Source of the DNA: Streptomyces sp. RB17
GTDB lineage: Bacteria > Actinomycetota > Actinomycetes > Streptomycetales > Streptomycetaceae
Assembly (NCBI RefSeq): GCF_009604455.1
Contig: NZ_WEGL01000004.1
Location: 434,001 to 498,000, forward strand
DNA length: 64,000 nt
Reading direction: 5' to 3'
Under the pieces are notes generated by a model. The model was not told the origin of the DNA, did not search any database, and saw only the letters and a program-made list of their open reading frames with translations. The translations under genes and the position numbers were made by a program. This document shows, piece by piece, positions 35,639 to 44,740 of the stretch. The first letter of the stretch is position 1. The number at the start of each line of letters is the position of its first letter.

Positions 35639-38600
35639 GTGACGGATGGGCAAGACCACGGGCTGCGGTTCAACGTTCTCGGGTCTCTGGAATGCCTGAC
35701 CGACGGGCACCGGATCAGACTCGGCGGCCCGCTTCAGGAGCGCATTCTGACGTCACTGCTGCTGGAGCCCGGGCGGACGGTGCCCATCGAGCGCCTCATC
35801 GAGACGGCCTGGGGCGAAACCGCTCCCGACACCGCCAAGCAGCAGGTCCGCAAAGCCATCGCCGACCTCCGGCGGCGCCTGCCCGGTGGTCCGGCGCTGA
35901 TCGTGACCGAGGACGCCGGGTACCGCGGGGCCGTAGAGCCGCTCCAGGTCGACCTGCACGTCTTCTCGCAGCACGTGCAGAAGGCCGCGTCCGACCGCGC
36001 CGAGGGAGAATTCGGCGCGGCGGCCGGGGAACTGCGCAAGGCCCTGGCGCTGTGGCGCGGCCCGGTGTTGAACGGGACGGGCGGTCCGGTCCTCGACGCG
36101 GCGTCCACCGTCCTGGAGGAACGGCGCCTGGCCGCGGTGGAGGAGCTGTTCGCTCTCAGGCTCCAGACGGGCGAGAACGGTGGACTCGTCAGCGAGATAC
36201 GCGAGTTCGCCGAGGCCTACCCGCTGCGCGAGGGGCTACGCGCCCAGCTGATGCTCGCCCTGTACCGCGCCGGCCGGCAGGCGGAGGCGCTCCACGAGTA
36301 CGCCGCGGTGCGGGACCTGCTGGCGGAGGAGCTGGGGATCAGCCCCTGCCCCGAACTGGCCGGCCTGTTCGAGAAGATACTTCGGGCCAGCCCCGAGCTG
36401 GACACGCCCGCACCACCGCACCCGGCCTCCTCCCCGCAGCCGTCGGACGGTCCGCGTGCCGCCGAGAACGCCCCGTGCACCCTGCCGTACGACCTGCCGG
36501 ACTTCACCGGGCGGCAGCTGGAACTCGGGCGCCTGCTCGAGCGGGGCCAGGCCGGCGAAGGAGTGCGGATCGTCGCCGTCGACGGTATGGGCGGCGTCGG
36601 CAAGACCACCCTCATCGTGCGTGCGGCCCACCGCCTGGCCGCCTCGTACCCGGACGGCCAGCTCTATCTCGACCTGCGCGGCTTCACCCCGGGGGAACGG
36701 CCCCTCGCCCCCGAGGAGGCGACGCGCATCCTGCTGCGCGCCCTGGGGACACCCGACAACGCCATCCCCGACGACACCGGGAGCCGACTCGCGATGTGGC
36801 AGGCCACCTCGGCCTCGCGGCGGCTGCTCCTCGTTCTCGACAACGCGGCGGACGCCTGTCAGATACGCCCGCTCCTGCCCGCCGCCCCCCAGTGCCTGGT
36901 CCTGGTGGCCAGCCGCTGCCGACTGCTCGACCTCGACGGGGCGCACTGGATATCGCTTGGGACACTGCCGCCGCAGGACAGCGCGACGCTGCTCACCCGG
37001 ACGCTCGGCGAGGAACGCGTGGCCGCCGATCCAGAGGCCGCGAAGTCACTGGCCACGCTCTGCGGGCACCTGCCGCTCGCCCTGCGCATCGCCACCGCCA
37101 GGCTCCACAACCGCCCCCGCTGGTCGCTGCAGTACTTCGTCGACCGGCTGCGCGAGGAGGACGCCCTGCTCACGGAGCTGCGCTCTACCGAACGCAGCGT
37201 CGCCACCACCATCCAGCTCTCCTACGAATCCCTGGGTGAGCAGCACCGCCGGGCGTTCCGGCTCCTCGGGGTACATCCCGGGCCGAACTTCGACCCGCAC
37301 GCGGCCGCGGCCCTCACGGACATGACGCCTAAGGACGCGGAGCAGATGCTGGAAGACCTGCTCGACTCACAGCTGCTCCAGCAGCACGAGGCCGGGCGGT
37401 ACTCCTTCCACGACCTCGTCCGCAGCTTCGCCCTCAGCCTCTGGGACGACTCCGTGCGGCACGAGAAGGACACCGCGGTCGGCCGGCTGATGAACTACTA
37501 CCTGCGGGCGACCAACGAGGCGTGCAGAATCCTTTTTCCAGGGCTGCGCCAGTACGCGTCCGCGCCGGCCGGCAACGCGCCGGGGCTGCCCGCGTTCCGC
37601 GACGCGCAGACCGCCCGCCGGTGGTACGACCGGGAGAGCAGGGGCCTGCAGGCCACTGTCCGGCTGGGACAGAAACACGACTTCCATCGTCTGGCCAGCT
37701 ACCTGGCCAGGAACACGGTGCTCCACCTGCACGCGCAGGGAGCCATCCGTGACTTCCGGGAGCTGGCGGAGGTCGCAGTGTCGGCGGCCCGCCGGGCGGC
37801 GGACACCCAGGCTCTGTGCCTGAGCCTGGCCAACCTGGCCTCGGCGCACCAGATACTCGGAGAGTTCCGGTCGGCGACGGAGGTCGCGGAGGAAGGGCTG
37901 CGGGTGGCCCGGTCGCACGGGGACACCATCAGCGAGGCGGCCTTCCTGGACCTGCTCGGCTGGGCACACATCGTGCTCGGCAGCCTGTCCGAGGGATACG
38001 ACCTCCTGCTGCGGGGCATCCGGCTGCACCGCGAGTTCGGAAACCTCAGGCGGGAATCCATCGCGCTGTGCAACCTGAGCACCCTGCACCTGTGGCAGGG
38101 CCGGAGCGCGGAGGCCATCGCCGCCGCGGAACGCGCCGTCATGCTCTGCCGGAAGGTCGGAGAGCAGGAGCACGAGGTCGCCGCCCTCAACGACCTCGTC
38201 ATCGCCCACCTGGACGGGGGCGACGACGCGTCGGCACAGAGGTACCTCGACCGGGCCTTGGCCCTCGGCGAGGACTCCGCCATGCCCAGGAACCGGGCCA
38301 TGTCACTGGCGCTGCGCGCCGTTCTGCACCAGCGGAACGGACAGGGCGACGAGGTGATGACGTACGTCGACCAGGCACTCGCGCTCGTCGGCCCCCTCGG
38401 TACGGTGACATGGCAGTGCGAGGTCGAGAACATCGCGGGGCTGGTCCACCAGCGCGGCGGGAATCACGAGAAGGCCCTCGGCCTGCACCGAAGTGCCCAT
38501 CAGAGGGCGCTGGGTATCGGATACCGCATGGGTACGGCACAGGGACTGCACGGCATGGCGAAAGCCGAGCAGTTGCTGGGAAATCATGAAGTCGCCCGGG

Positions 38601-38740
38601 ATTATCTGCGCAGCGCCGAAGAACTGTTCGCTGCCATGAACATTCCCCGAGCCATCCTGGGGTCCTCCGACCGTGCGCCTGTGTGCTGCACGCTTGGTTC
38701 CTTTTGCTGTGGCACACAGGCGCAGGACATGGGTCAGTAG
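35639..38740 (+). CDS. SARP/AfsR-type transcriptional activator (BTAD + NB-ARC + TPR)
   Basis: 1033 residues. An OmpR-like winged helix (about 8-100) and bacterial transcriptional activation domain (about 105-250) form the SARP half; then an NTPase with Walker A GMGGVGKTT near residue 320 and LLLVLDNA (Walker B); then a helical repeat region (about 640-1020) of TPR type. Large SARPs activate the neighbouring cluster when triggered by nucleotide or partner binding. The GTG at 35639 is preceded by a purine-rich GGGGGGCAGG stretch. It is transcribed away from the operon that it presumably controls. Confidence 0.93.
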   Translation: MTDGQDHGLRFNVLGSLECLTDGHRIRLGGPLQERILTSLLLEPGRTVPIERLIETAWGETAPDTAKQQVRKAIADLRRRLPGGPALIVTEDAGYRGAVEPLQVDLHVFSQHVQKAASDRAEGEFGAAAGELRKALALWRGPVLNGTGGPVLDAASTVLEERRLAAVEELFALRLQTGENGGLVSEIREFAEAYPLREGLRAQLMLALYRAGRQAEALHEYAAVRDLLAEELGISPCPELAGLFEKILRASPELDTPAPPHPASSPQPSDGPRAAENAPCTLPYDLPDFTGRQLELGRLLERGQAGEGVRIVAVDGMGGVGKTTLIVRAAHRLAASYPDGQLYLDLRGFTPGERPLAPEEATRILLRALGTPDNAIPDDTGSRLAMWQATSASRRLLLVLDNAADACQIRPLLPAAPQCLVLVASRCRLLDLDGAHWISLGTLPPQDSATLLTRTLGEERVAADPEAAKSLATLCGHLPLALRIATARLHNRPRWSLQYFVDRLREEDALLTELRSTERSVATTIQLSYESLGEQHRRAFRLLGVHPGPNFDPHAAAALTDMTPKDAEQMLEDLLDSQLLQQHEAGRYSFHDLVRSFALSLWDDSVRHEKDTAVGRLMNYYLRATNEACRILFPGLRQYASAPAGNAPGLPAFRDAQTARRWYDRESRGLQATVRLGQKHDFHRLASYLARNTVLHLHAQGAIRDFRELAEVAVSAARRAADTQALCLSLANLASAHQILGEFRSATEVAEEGLRVARSHGDTISEAAFLDLLGWAHIVLGSLSEGYDLLLRGIRLHREFGNLRRESIALCNLSTLHLWQGRSAEAIAAAERAVMLCRKVGEQEHEVAALNDLVIAHLDGGDDASAQRYLDRALALGEDSAMPRNRAMSLALRAVLHQRNGQGDEVMTYVDQALALVGPLGTVTWQCEVENIAGLVHQRGGNHEKALGLHRSAHQRALGIGYRMGTAQGLHGMAKAEQLLGNHEVARDYLRSAEELFAAMNIPRAILGSSDRAPVCCTLGSFCCGTQAQDMGQ

Positions 38741-38750
38741 CTCGTCCTCG

Positions 38751-38903
38751 TCACTGACTGCTGGACCCCGGCCCCTCATTGGTGGCCAGAATGCGCACAC
38801 TCTTCCCGGCCGTGGCGGCCTCGGAGTCGTGCACCGCCACTCCGGTGCCGACGGCAACGGCCAAGGCGACAATGCCGATCAGGCCGACGAGCTTACTCCG
38901 CAT
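38751..38903 (-). CDS. Small secreted peptide
   Basis: 50 residues: MRSK, then a hydrophobic core (LVGLIGIVALAVAVGTGVAV), a likely cleavage after SEA, and a polar mature part of about 20 residues (TAGKSVRILATNEGPGSS). The ATG at 38903 has GAGGGGGA upstream, a strong site that supports translation. It converges on the SARP gene with 10 nt between the stop codons. Function unknown; a signal or toxin peptide is possible but not indicated. Confidence 0.7.
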   Translation of the reverse strand: MRSKLVGLIGIVALAVAVGTGVAVHDSEAATAGKSVRILATNEGPGSSSQ

Positions 38904-39556
38904 GTTTTCCCCCTCAGTACGGAAGTTTCTTCGAACACAACCGATCTTCAAGCAAGCACAGACCGTTTCCGTTCCAAAGAGATACCTTCGCAGCACTGCG
39001 CAGCAGCTCGTTCGCGAGCCCTTCTCGGATGCGGTGCCGGGTGGTGCGCCCACCTGTCCGCCGGGCTGGTTGTGATGGTGGCTACTCCATTCGGGTGACG
39101 GGCTTACCGGCCAGAGCGGGAGGGGTCCGTGGGATCGCAATTTGGCGGATTTGCGCCTCTTCGGCGCCGCGCCGTCCTGTCAGGGGGAATGCAACCCTCA
39201 GACCACTGACCTGTTCCCGAACCTGGCCGCCAAACGGCGCGCTTGCCACGTCGTCCGAGGTGCGAGCACCCAGCGCACGGGGGGCCGTACGCGGCCGGTG
39301 CCAGCCGAAGCCCTGCCTGCGGGGACGGCTTCATTGTCCGGGGAGGAGTCGGGGCCGCCTGTGGTGCGCGATGTTGTGCCCGCCACCCGCGAATGTCGCG
39401 ACGCTGTCGGCCTCTACGGAGTTGATTCAGGCCAGTGATCACCTAAATGAGTGACTGAGGTTGGCATTGTTGACGACCGGGTGGAAGCGCCCGGAAGCGA
39501 GAGGCGCCCGGTGATCGTTGTGCTCGGGTGGGGTGTGCTCGCGTATCGTCCTTGGG
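38904..39556. other. Intergenic stretch between the two cargo blocks
   Basis: No supportable gene on either strand. It should hold the promoters of the small peptide gene and of the phosphotransferase gene. A TTA/AAT-rich patch near 39440-39475 is the most promoter-like part. Confidence 0.5.
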
Positions 39557-40600
39557 GTGATTGATGCCACCGTGGCGGCCCGAAGCGATATCGCCGACAG
39601 TGTGCTCTCAGGGTTGATCGATGCCTTCGGCCTCGGAGACGTGCGGGAGCGTCTCTATCTCGCTGATGGGCTGATGAATGCGAACTGGAGGCTGGACACC
39701 CCGGCCGGGCAGTTCGCTTTGAAGCGGGTCACGGATGCCTCGCTGGAGCGGTTGCAGCGCAATCTCGGCGTGCTGCCCGCCCTCGCCGCCGACGGCGTCC
39801 CGGTGAGTGCCCCTGCTCCCACGACCTCGGGTTCGCTGGTGGCGCAGGTCGGGGGTGGTGCCTGGTGCCTGTTTCCGTGGGTGGCCGGCTCACATGTCCG
39901 GGGTGTTGATCTCAGCCCGGCCCGGGTGAGTGCGCTGGGCGCGCACCTGGGGTGCCTGCATGTGAGCCTGGGCAGGGCTTGCGGCCGAGGGCTGCTGCCA
40001 GATGTGCCCGAGACGATCACTGCAGACGTCACCTCGCCGGAGCGAGCGGTGGAGAAGGCCGAGCGGCTGTCCGCAGCCGTACGCGACAAGGGCACAGGCA
40101 GCGGCTTCGACAAGGAAGTCGCCTCTGCCTTGGACCACCGACGGGCCCGCGTCTTCAAGTACGCCGATCATCGTCCGCGATCCGCCGCGCCTGAGGGTGA
40201 CCATGGGTGGACGCATGGCGACGTGCAGTACCGGAATCTGCTCTGGGAAGGCGGGGAACTCGCCGCCATCCTGGACTGGGACCGGATCGCGGTGCGCCCG
40301 TACGCGGAAGAGGTCGTGCGGACGGCGCAGGTGCAGTTCGGAGTGGGTGGGGTGTTCGACCTCGCGCGGGTGTCTGCCTTCGTCGGCGGGTATCGGTCGG
40401 TGGTGCCGCTGGAGCCGTCTGCGCTGGTGGACGGTGCTCGTCGGCTGTGGTGGAAGCGGATGACGGACTTCTGGCCGCTGGAGTTCCATTACAACCGCGG
40501 TGACTTCTCCTTCGACAACCTGTTCACCGCGGACGAGGCGCTGCTGCACTGGTGGACGGATCGGCTGGATCAGGTCGAGGACGCGTTCGCCGCAGGGTAG
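39557..40600 (+). CDS. Aminoglycoside-phosphotransferase-fold kinase
   Basis: About 347 residues of the APH/choline-kinase fold: ANWRLDTPAGQFALKRV (ATP lysine), GWTHGDVQYRNLLW (catalytic Asp in HGD, Brenner motif), AILDWDRIAVRP (metal Asp). The start is uncertain: GTG 39557 begins VIDATVAARSDI, while upstream in-frame TTG/GTG codons exist at 39518 and 39533. It is the only plus-strand gene of the cassette and its 3' end overlaps the convergent glycosyltransferase gene by 31 bp. It probably phosphorylates a sugar or small molecule made here. Confidence 0.85.
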   Translation: MIDATVAARSDIADSVLSGLIDAFGLGDVRERLYLADGLMNANWRLDTPAGQFALKRVTDASLERLQRNLGVLPALAADGVPVSAPAPTTSGSLVAQVGGGAWCLFPWVAGSHVRGVDLSPARVSALGAHLGCLHVSLGRACGRGLLPDVPETITADVTSPERAVEKAERLSAAVRDKGTGSGFDKEVASALDHRRARVFKYADHRPRSAAPEGDHGWTHGDVQYRNLLWEGGELAAILDWDRIAVRPYAEEVVRTAQVQFGVGGVFDLARVSAFVGGYRSVVPLEPSALVDGARRLWWKRMTDFWPLEFHYNRGDFSFDNLFTADEALLHWWTDRLDQVEDAFAAG

Positions 40601-41631
40601 ATCCCGAGGCGTTCGAGGTCCGGCAGGCGGGGGCGGGTGAAGGCGGTCGCTCGTCGCCGCGCCTGCTCTCCCAGGGTGTGGTGGTCAGTGGCGCGGATGG
40701 CCTCCGCCCACTCCTCCGCGCCGGCCTCGGCGGTAAGCACGATGCCCGCGTTGCCTATGGCTTCTGGGATGCCGCCCCGATCGCTGCCGATGCTTGGGGT
40801 CCTGTGCAGTGCGGCTTCGATGATCACGCGGGGAAATGCGTCCTGCACCGTGGATGGCACGAGCAGGAAGCGGTGGCTGCGGTAGAGGGGGCTCATGTCG
40901 TAGACCCGGGGCACGTAGGTCACGTTGGGGTAGCCGGCGAACTGCTCGGCCGTGTTCCACCAGCCTTCCACCAGGGTGAAGCGCTGTTCGGGCATGTGGC
41001 GGATGAGCTGGTGCAGGAGGTTGGCGCCTTTCGCCGGGATCGGGTTGACCATGAGCACGGCCCTGGTTCGCTCGTGGCGGTGCTGCCCTGGCCTGGGCGG
41101 CGTGAAGGGCGGGTACAGGACGGACAGCTGTGTGCCGTCGGTCGGGGGCGCTTGCCGGAGAACGAATTCGGAAACGGCCAGTCCGTGGTGCGGGCGGCCG
41201 GCGAGGACGCCGAGTCCCGTCTTGGAGACCGAGTGCAAGATGCCTGCTGCGAGGGCGGCGGGCCGGGCTCGGGCAGCGATGCCGGCCGCGCCTTCCTGTG
41301 AGGTGAACACCACATCCGGTCGTGCCTGGGGCAGCAGGTCCCGGAGAGCCGACGTGATCCGCTGCTGCGGTACGGCGAGGCAGTCCACTCCGTTCCACCT
41401 GTAGCGCAGGCCCTCCTGGGTCTCCTCGTATGCGGTGTTGTGCTCGTCGAGGAAGGTCCGCATCTGGGCGGTCTGTGGGGCCTGGTCCCAGGGTGCTTGG
41501 TGGGAGCCGAGGTAGACGGTGCGCCATCCGGCTGCCGCGAGTTCTTCGGCGAGGAGTTGCTGGGTGACCTCCGCTCCGCCGATGAGGAACGGAGGCGGGG
41601 TACGCCGCCAGGCGAAGAGAGCTGTAGGCAT
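40570..41631 (-). CDS. GT4-type glycosyltransferase
   Basis: 353 residues with two Rossmann halves. FLIGGAEVTQQLLAEEL is the acceptor-side glycine loop; VNPIPAKGANLLHQL starts the donor domain; PSTVQDAFPRVIIEAAL is the GT4 E-x7-E region. It begins 7 nt after the kinase stop and is the last gene of the leftward cassette operon. Donor and acceptor sugars are unknown. Confidence 0.88.
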   Translation of the reverse strand: MPTALFAWRRTPPPFLIGGAEVTQQLLAEELAAAGWRTVYLGSHQAPWDQAPQTAQMRTFLDEHNTAYEETQEGLRYRWNGVDCLAVPQQRITSALRDLLPQARPDVVFTSQEGAAGIAARARPAALAAGILHSVSKTGLGVLAGRPHHGLAVSEFVLRQAPPTDGTQLSVLYPPFTPPRPGQHRHERTRAVLMVNPIPAKGANLLHQLIRHMPEQRFTLVEGWWNTAEQFAGYPNVTYVPRVYDMSPLYRSHRFLLVPSTVQDAFPRVIIEAALHRTPSIGSDRGGIPEAIGNAGIVLTAEAGAEEWAEAIRATDHHTLGEQARRRATAFTRPRLPDLERLGIYPAANASST

Positions 41632-41638
41632 CGGCCGG

Positions 41639-42253
41639 TCACCTGGCCCAGTACGTGACGAGGGCTTCCACCGCGTGCGCGACCGCGTCTGGGCTGGTGT
41701 CGGCGGGGATGACCGTCACTTCCCGCGACACGGGTGGCTGCGCTGCGGAGACGAAGTAGTCCCGAGCGTGCGCGAGGAACGCCGGCTCGTGAAGGAAGTA
41801 CTCGGACTCAGCCGCCGTGTGCCCGGCGGCCTTTCGTCGCAGGGCCAGTTCTTCGGCCGGCACGTCGAGGTAGAGGGTGTGGTGGGGGCGCAGGAAGGGC
41901 AGTTCCTGGAGGCGGTCGCGCAGGCGGTGGTGGACGTCGTAGCCGAAGAGGGCGTCGAGCGCGTGGGCGTGGGCCAGGAGGGTGTCCACCGAACGATCGA
42001 GGAGGACGACGGGCTTGGCGTTGACGAGCGCCCGGCGCACGCGAGCGCCTTCGATGCCCATAAATGTCTCGAACGCGGCGAGCTGTTCCGCTGCGGATGC
42101 GGTACGGGCGGGTGGGATGTCGGCGCGGCGGGCGATGTGCTGGACGTAGCAGTCCGAGACGAAGGCCCGCTCCTCGATGCCGCCCGTGCGCAGGTGTCGG
42201 ATCGCGGTGGACTTCCCGGCGTATGAGGGCCCTTCGAGCGCGATGATCTTCAC
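41639..42253 (-). CDS. P-loop kinase (thymidylate-kinase-like)
   Basis: 204 residues. Walker A GPSYAGKST (residues 8-16), a DRS motif (LLDRSVDTLLAHAHAL) and a lid region with ELALRRKAAGH resemble nucleoside-monophosphate kinases such as dTMP kinase. GTG 42253 overlaps the PIG-L stop (GTGA). Within this cassette it could phosphorylate a nucleotide, nucleoside or sugar precursor. Confidence 0.82.
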   Translation of the reverse strand: MKIIALEGPSYAGKSTAIRHLRTGGIEERAFVSDCYVQHIARRADIPPARTASAAEQLAAFETFMGIEGARVRRALVNAKPVVLLDRSVDTLLAHAHALDALFGYDVHHRLRDRLQELPFLRPHHTLYLDVPAEELALRRKAAGHTAAESEYFLHEPAFLAHARDYFVSAAQPPVSREVTVIPADTSPDAVAHAVEALVTYWAR

Positions 42254-43146
42254 AGCGACTCCGTCCGGTAGAAGCGTTCTGCAAAGGCTCCCGTGCCGCT
42301 CAGGAGGTCGGCCGCCGTGGTCCACGCGTGCCGGATCGGCCGGTACATCTTCCGTGCTGGGTGCATCTGCGAGCCGTGCATGTGGAGGACCGTGGTCTTG
42401 TCGAGGACGACGTCGGTGATGTCGACGATCTCGGGGGCCAGGGCGGGCCCGGTACGTGCTCGGAAGAGGTGCTGGTCGCAGCCGGCCAGGGCGTAGGTGG
42501 GCCAGAACGCGAGGTCCTCCCAGAACCAGCGACATCCGAGGCGTACTGCTGCCGCGTGTACGAGGACGTGGTCGGGGTGGCGGGTGACGGCAGCCGGAGC
42601 GAGGAGTTCGGCCTCGGGGTGGGCTTCGACGATCTCGCGGAGTTCGTCCGTGATCCGGTCCAGGCGGTCCTGGTCGAAGGGGCGGTACGGCGGCTCGGCG
42701 TCCTGATGGCCGAGGAGGATCCGGTCGGCGGCCAAGGGCGCCAGGGCAGCCGCTCCTTCCCGGCTGCGCAGGTCGGATACGACGGCCTCGGTGCCGTAGG
42801 TGTCCTCCAAGGCCGGGTGGACGCTGGTCGAGCGGGTGAACACCGTGGCCACGGTGAGCGGTCGGGGATGGGCAAGGAAGGTTCCGGAGGCGGACAAGGC
42901 GAAGTCGTCGTGGTGCGGTTCGATGGCGAGCACCGGGCGGCCGACGGGGCGGCGCATCTCGATGAAGTAGCGGTGCCCGCTGTGCGGGGCCTTGAGCTCA
43001 ATGATCCGGTGGTCGTGGGCGCCGTGGCGTTCTGCCAGGCGCTCGGTCCACTGCTGGTGGGCGCGCATGAGGTCGTCGGGGAAGGTGTAGATCCCGTCCA
43101 GGTCCGGTATGGGCGGCGTCACGGTCATGGCGGACTCCGGGGTCAT
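42250..43146 (-). CDS. PIG-L-family N-deacetylase
   Basis: 298 residues. LAIEPHHDDFALSASG is the zinc-binding HxDD motif; AVTRHPDHVLVHAAAV supplies the third ligand (HPDH). The family removes acetyl groups from N-acetylglucosaminyl conjugates, as in mycothiol or GPI-type pathways. Coupled by ATGA to the GT2 gene. It fits a route in which a GlcNAc-type sugar is transferred and then deacetylated. Confidence 0.9.
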   Translation of the reverse strand: MTPESAMTVTPPIPDLDGIYTFPDDLMRAHQQWTERLAERHGAHDHRIIELKAPHSGHRYFIEMRRPVGRPVLAIEPHHDDFALSASGTFLAHPRPLTVATVFTRSTSVHPALEDTYGTEAVVSDLRSREGAAALAPLAADRILLGHQDAEPPYRPFDQDRLDRITDELREIVEAHPEAELLAPAAVTRHPDHVLVHAAAVRLGCRWFWEDLAFWPTYALAGCDQHLFRARTGPALAPEIVDITDVVLDKTTVLHMHGSQMHPARKMYRPIRHAWTTAADLLSGTGAFAERFYRTESL

Positions 43147-43862
43147 CGGACAGTGGTCTGGTACCAGTGGCGCCACATACGCGGGGAGTTGAGCCGCAGC
43201 CGGGCGGTGACGGGGTTCTGCCACCACAGCATCCGGAGGCTGGACCACTGGTCGTAGCGGCGGGTGGAGGGGCGTACGCGCAGCTCGTCGAGGATCACCA
43301 CCGGTGCGTTCTTGATGCGGCCGTGGGCCGTCAGGCGGTCGAAGAACTCGACGTCCTCGCTCATGAACAGGTCGTCGCGATACCCGCCGACCGCTTGGAA
43401 GGCCGCTGCGGTGGCGAACTGGGCGACGCCCTGTGCGCCGCCGTGGTTGGTGCGGTAGTGGTCCCAGTAGGCGCACAGCAGTCGTGCACCGAGCCGCTTG
43501 GGTGTGTAGAGGGGTGGGATGGCCCCGCCGGCGGCGCCGTTGTCCACGGCGGTGGCCGCGGCGGTGATGGCCTCCATGGGCAGGGCGACGTCGGCGTCCG
43601 TGAAGAACAGCCAGCGGCCTTCGGCGGCAGCCGCGCCGGTGTTGCGTACTCGGCCGATGTTGCGGACGGTCTCGCTGATCACTCGGACGCCGAAGGAGGC
43701 GGCCATGTCGGCGGTGGCGTCGGTGGAGGCGTTGTCCACCACGATGACCTCCCCTCGTTCGCTGCTTATCTCCTGCCAGCGTTCGAGGGAGGCGAGGACG
43801 GTGGGCAGGTAGGCGGCTTCGTTGTGGGCTGGAATGACCACTGTCAGTCCAGGGCTGGTCAT
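43143..43862 (-). CDS. GT2-type glycosyltransferase
   Basis: 239 residues. TVVIPAHNEAAYLPTVL and VIVVDNASTDATAD are the GT-A nucleotide-binding elements; FFTDADVALP is the DxD motif; FMSEDVEFFDRL is the acceptor ED motif. It has no membrane anchor. Coupled by ATGA at both ends in the cassette operon. Confidence 0.9.
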   Translation of the reverse strand: MTSPGLTVVIPAHNEAAYLPTVLASLERWQEISSERGEVIVVDNASTDATADMAASFGVRVISETVRNIGRVRNTGAAAAEGRWLFFTDADVALPMEAITAAATAVDNGAAGGAIPPLYTPKRLGARLLCAYWDHYRTNHGGAQGVAQFATAAAFQAVGGYRDDLFMSEDVEFFDRLTAHGRIKNAPVVILDELRVRPSTRRYDQWSSLRMLWWQNPVTARLRLNSPRMWRHWYQTTVR

Positions 43863-44740
43863 CGGGGTGTCCCTTCGCTGCGGGGCGTGCGGAAGAGGTG
43901 CGGTGTCTGACGGGTCAGGTCGGCCAGGCGGTCCGACCACAAGCGGCGGCTGGTACCAGGCGTGGCGTGGATCCAGCAGCGCGCGGTGTGGACCACCACC
44001 CACGCCGAGAGCCGGGAGTCGTTCAGGGGCGCCGCGTAGGCGTCGAGCAGTGTGCGGCGGTCCCATGGGGTGTGGGTCGCGGTCATGACGAGGGCGTGGG
44101 CGACGTCCGCCTCTCGCCGGCCCGGCGCGGCATCGGTGAAGTCGACCAGGTAGCGCGTGCCGCGCGGGCCGGAGAGGACGACGTTGTCGAAGTGGATGTC
44201 GCCGTGGCACCACACGCTGGGTGCTCGCTCCGGCGTGTCGGCGATGACGGCGAGGGCGGGGCCGATTCGGTTCAGCAGTTCGGGTGGGCAGCGGCGGGCC
44301 AGGGAGGAGACCGAGTCGAAGAACGGGCGGCGGGGAACTGCCTGCTCGACCGGTGCTCGGTGCAGGCGTGCGAGGAGGCCGCCGAGGTCCTTGAGGGCTT
44401 GGGCATGCGGGATGAGGCTGGAACGAACGGCGGCACCCAGTGTGTGTCCGCCGAGGTCAGAGGTGATGAGCGCGGTGGCCCCTTGGCTGGAGATGGTGCC
44501 ATTGCCGAGCACCTGCGGGACGGGCACAGCGACGCCGGCCGCCCGGATGGCGGCGGCCTCGGTCAGGGCGTTGCGGCGGGCGGTGTGGTCGTACAGCTTC
44601 ACGATCACGCTGCGGCCGTCGCTGAGGCCGGACCGGAACACGGCCGTCCGGGAGCCCGCCGACAGGCGCTCCGCGCTCTCGGCGGGTGTTCCGAGGAGGG
44701 TGCTGCACGCGCGGGAGACCATGGCGGGCGGCGTGGTCAT
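43859..44740 (-). CDS. Second APH-fold phosphotransferase
   Basis: 293 residues. SDGRSVIVKLYDHTARRNALTEA contains the ATP lysine and helix-C Glu; WCHGDIHFDNVVL carries the catalytic Asp; YLVDFTDAAPG the metal Asp. Coupled by ATGA to both neighbours. Having two kinases of this fold in one cassette suggests two phosphorylation steps, or one enzyme for synthesis and one for self-resistance. Confidence 0.88.
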   Translation of the reverse strand: MTTPPAMVSRACSTLLGTPAESAERLSAGSRTAVFRSGLSDGRSVIVKLYDHTARRNALTEAAAIRAAGVAVPVPQVLGNGTISSQGATALITSDLGGHTLGAAVRSSLIPHAQALKDLGGLLARLHRAPVEQAVPRRPFFDSVSSLARRCPPELLNRIGPALAVIADTPERAPSVWCHGDIHFDNVVLSGPRGTRYLVDFTDAAPGRREADVAHALVMTATHTPWDRRTLLDAYAAPLNDSRLSAWVVVHTARCWIHATPGTSRRLWSDRLADLTRQTPHLFRTPRSEGTPR

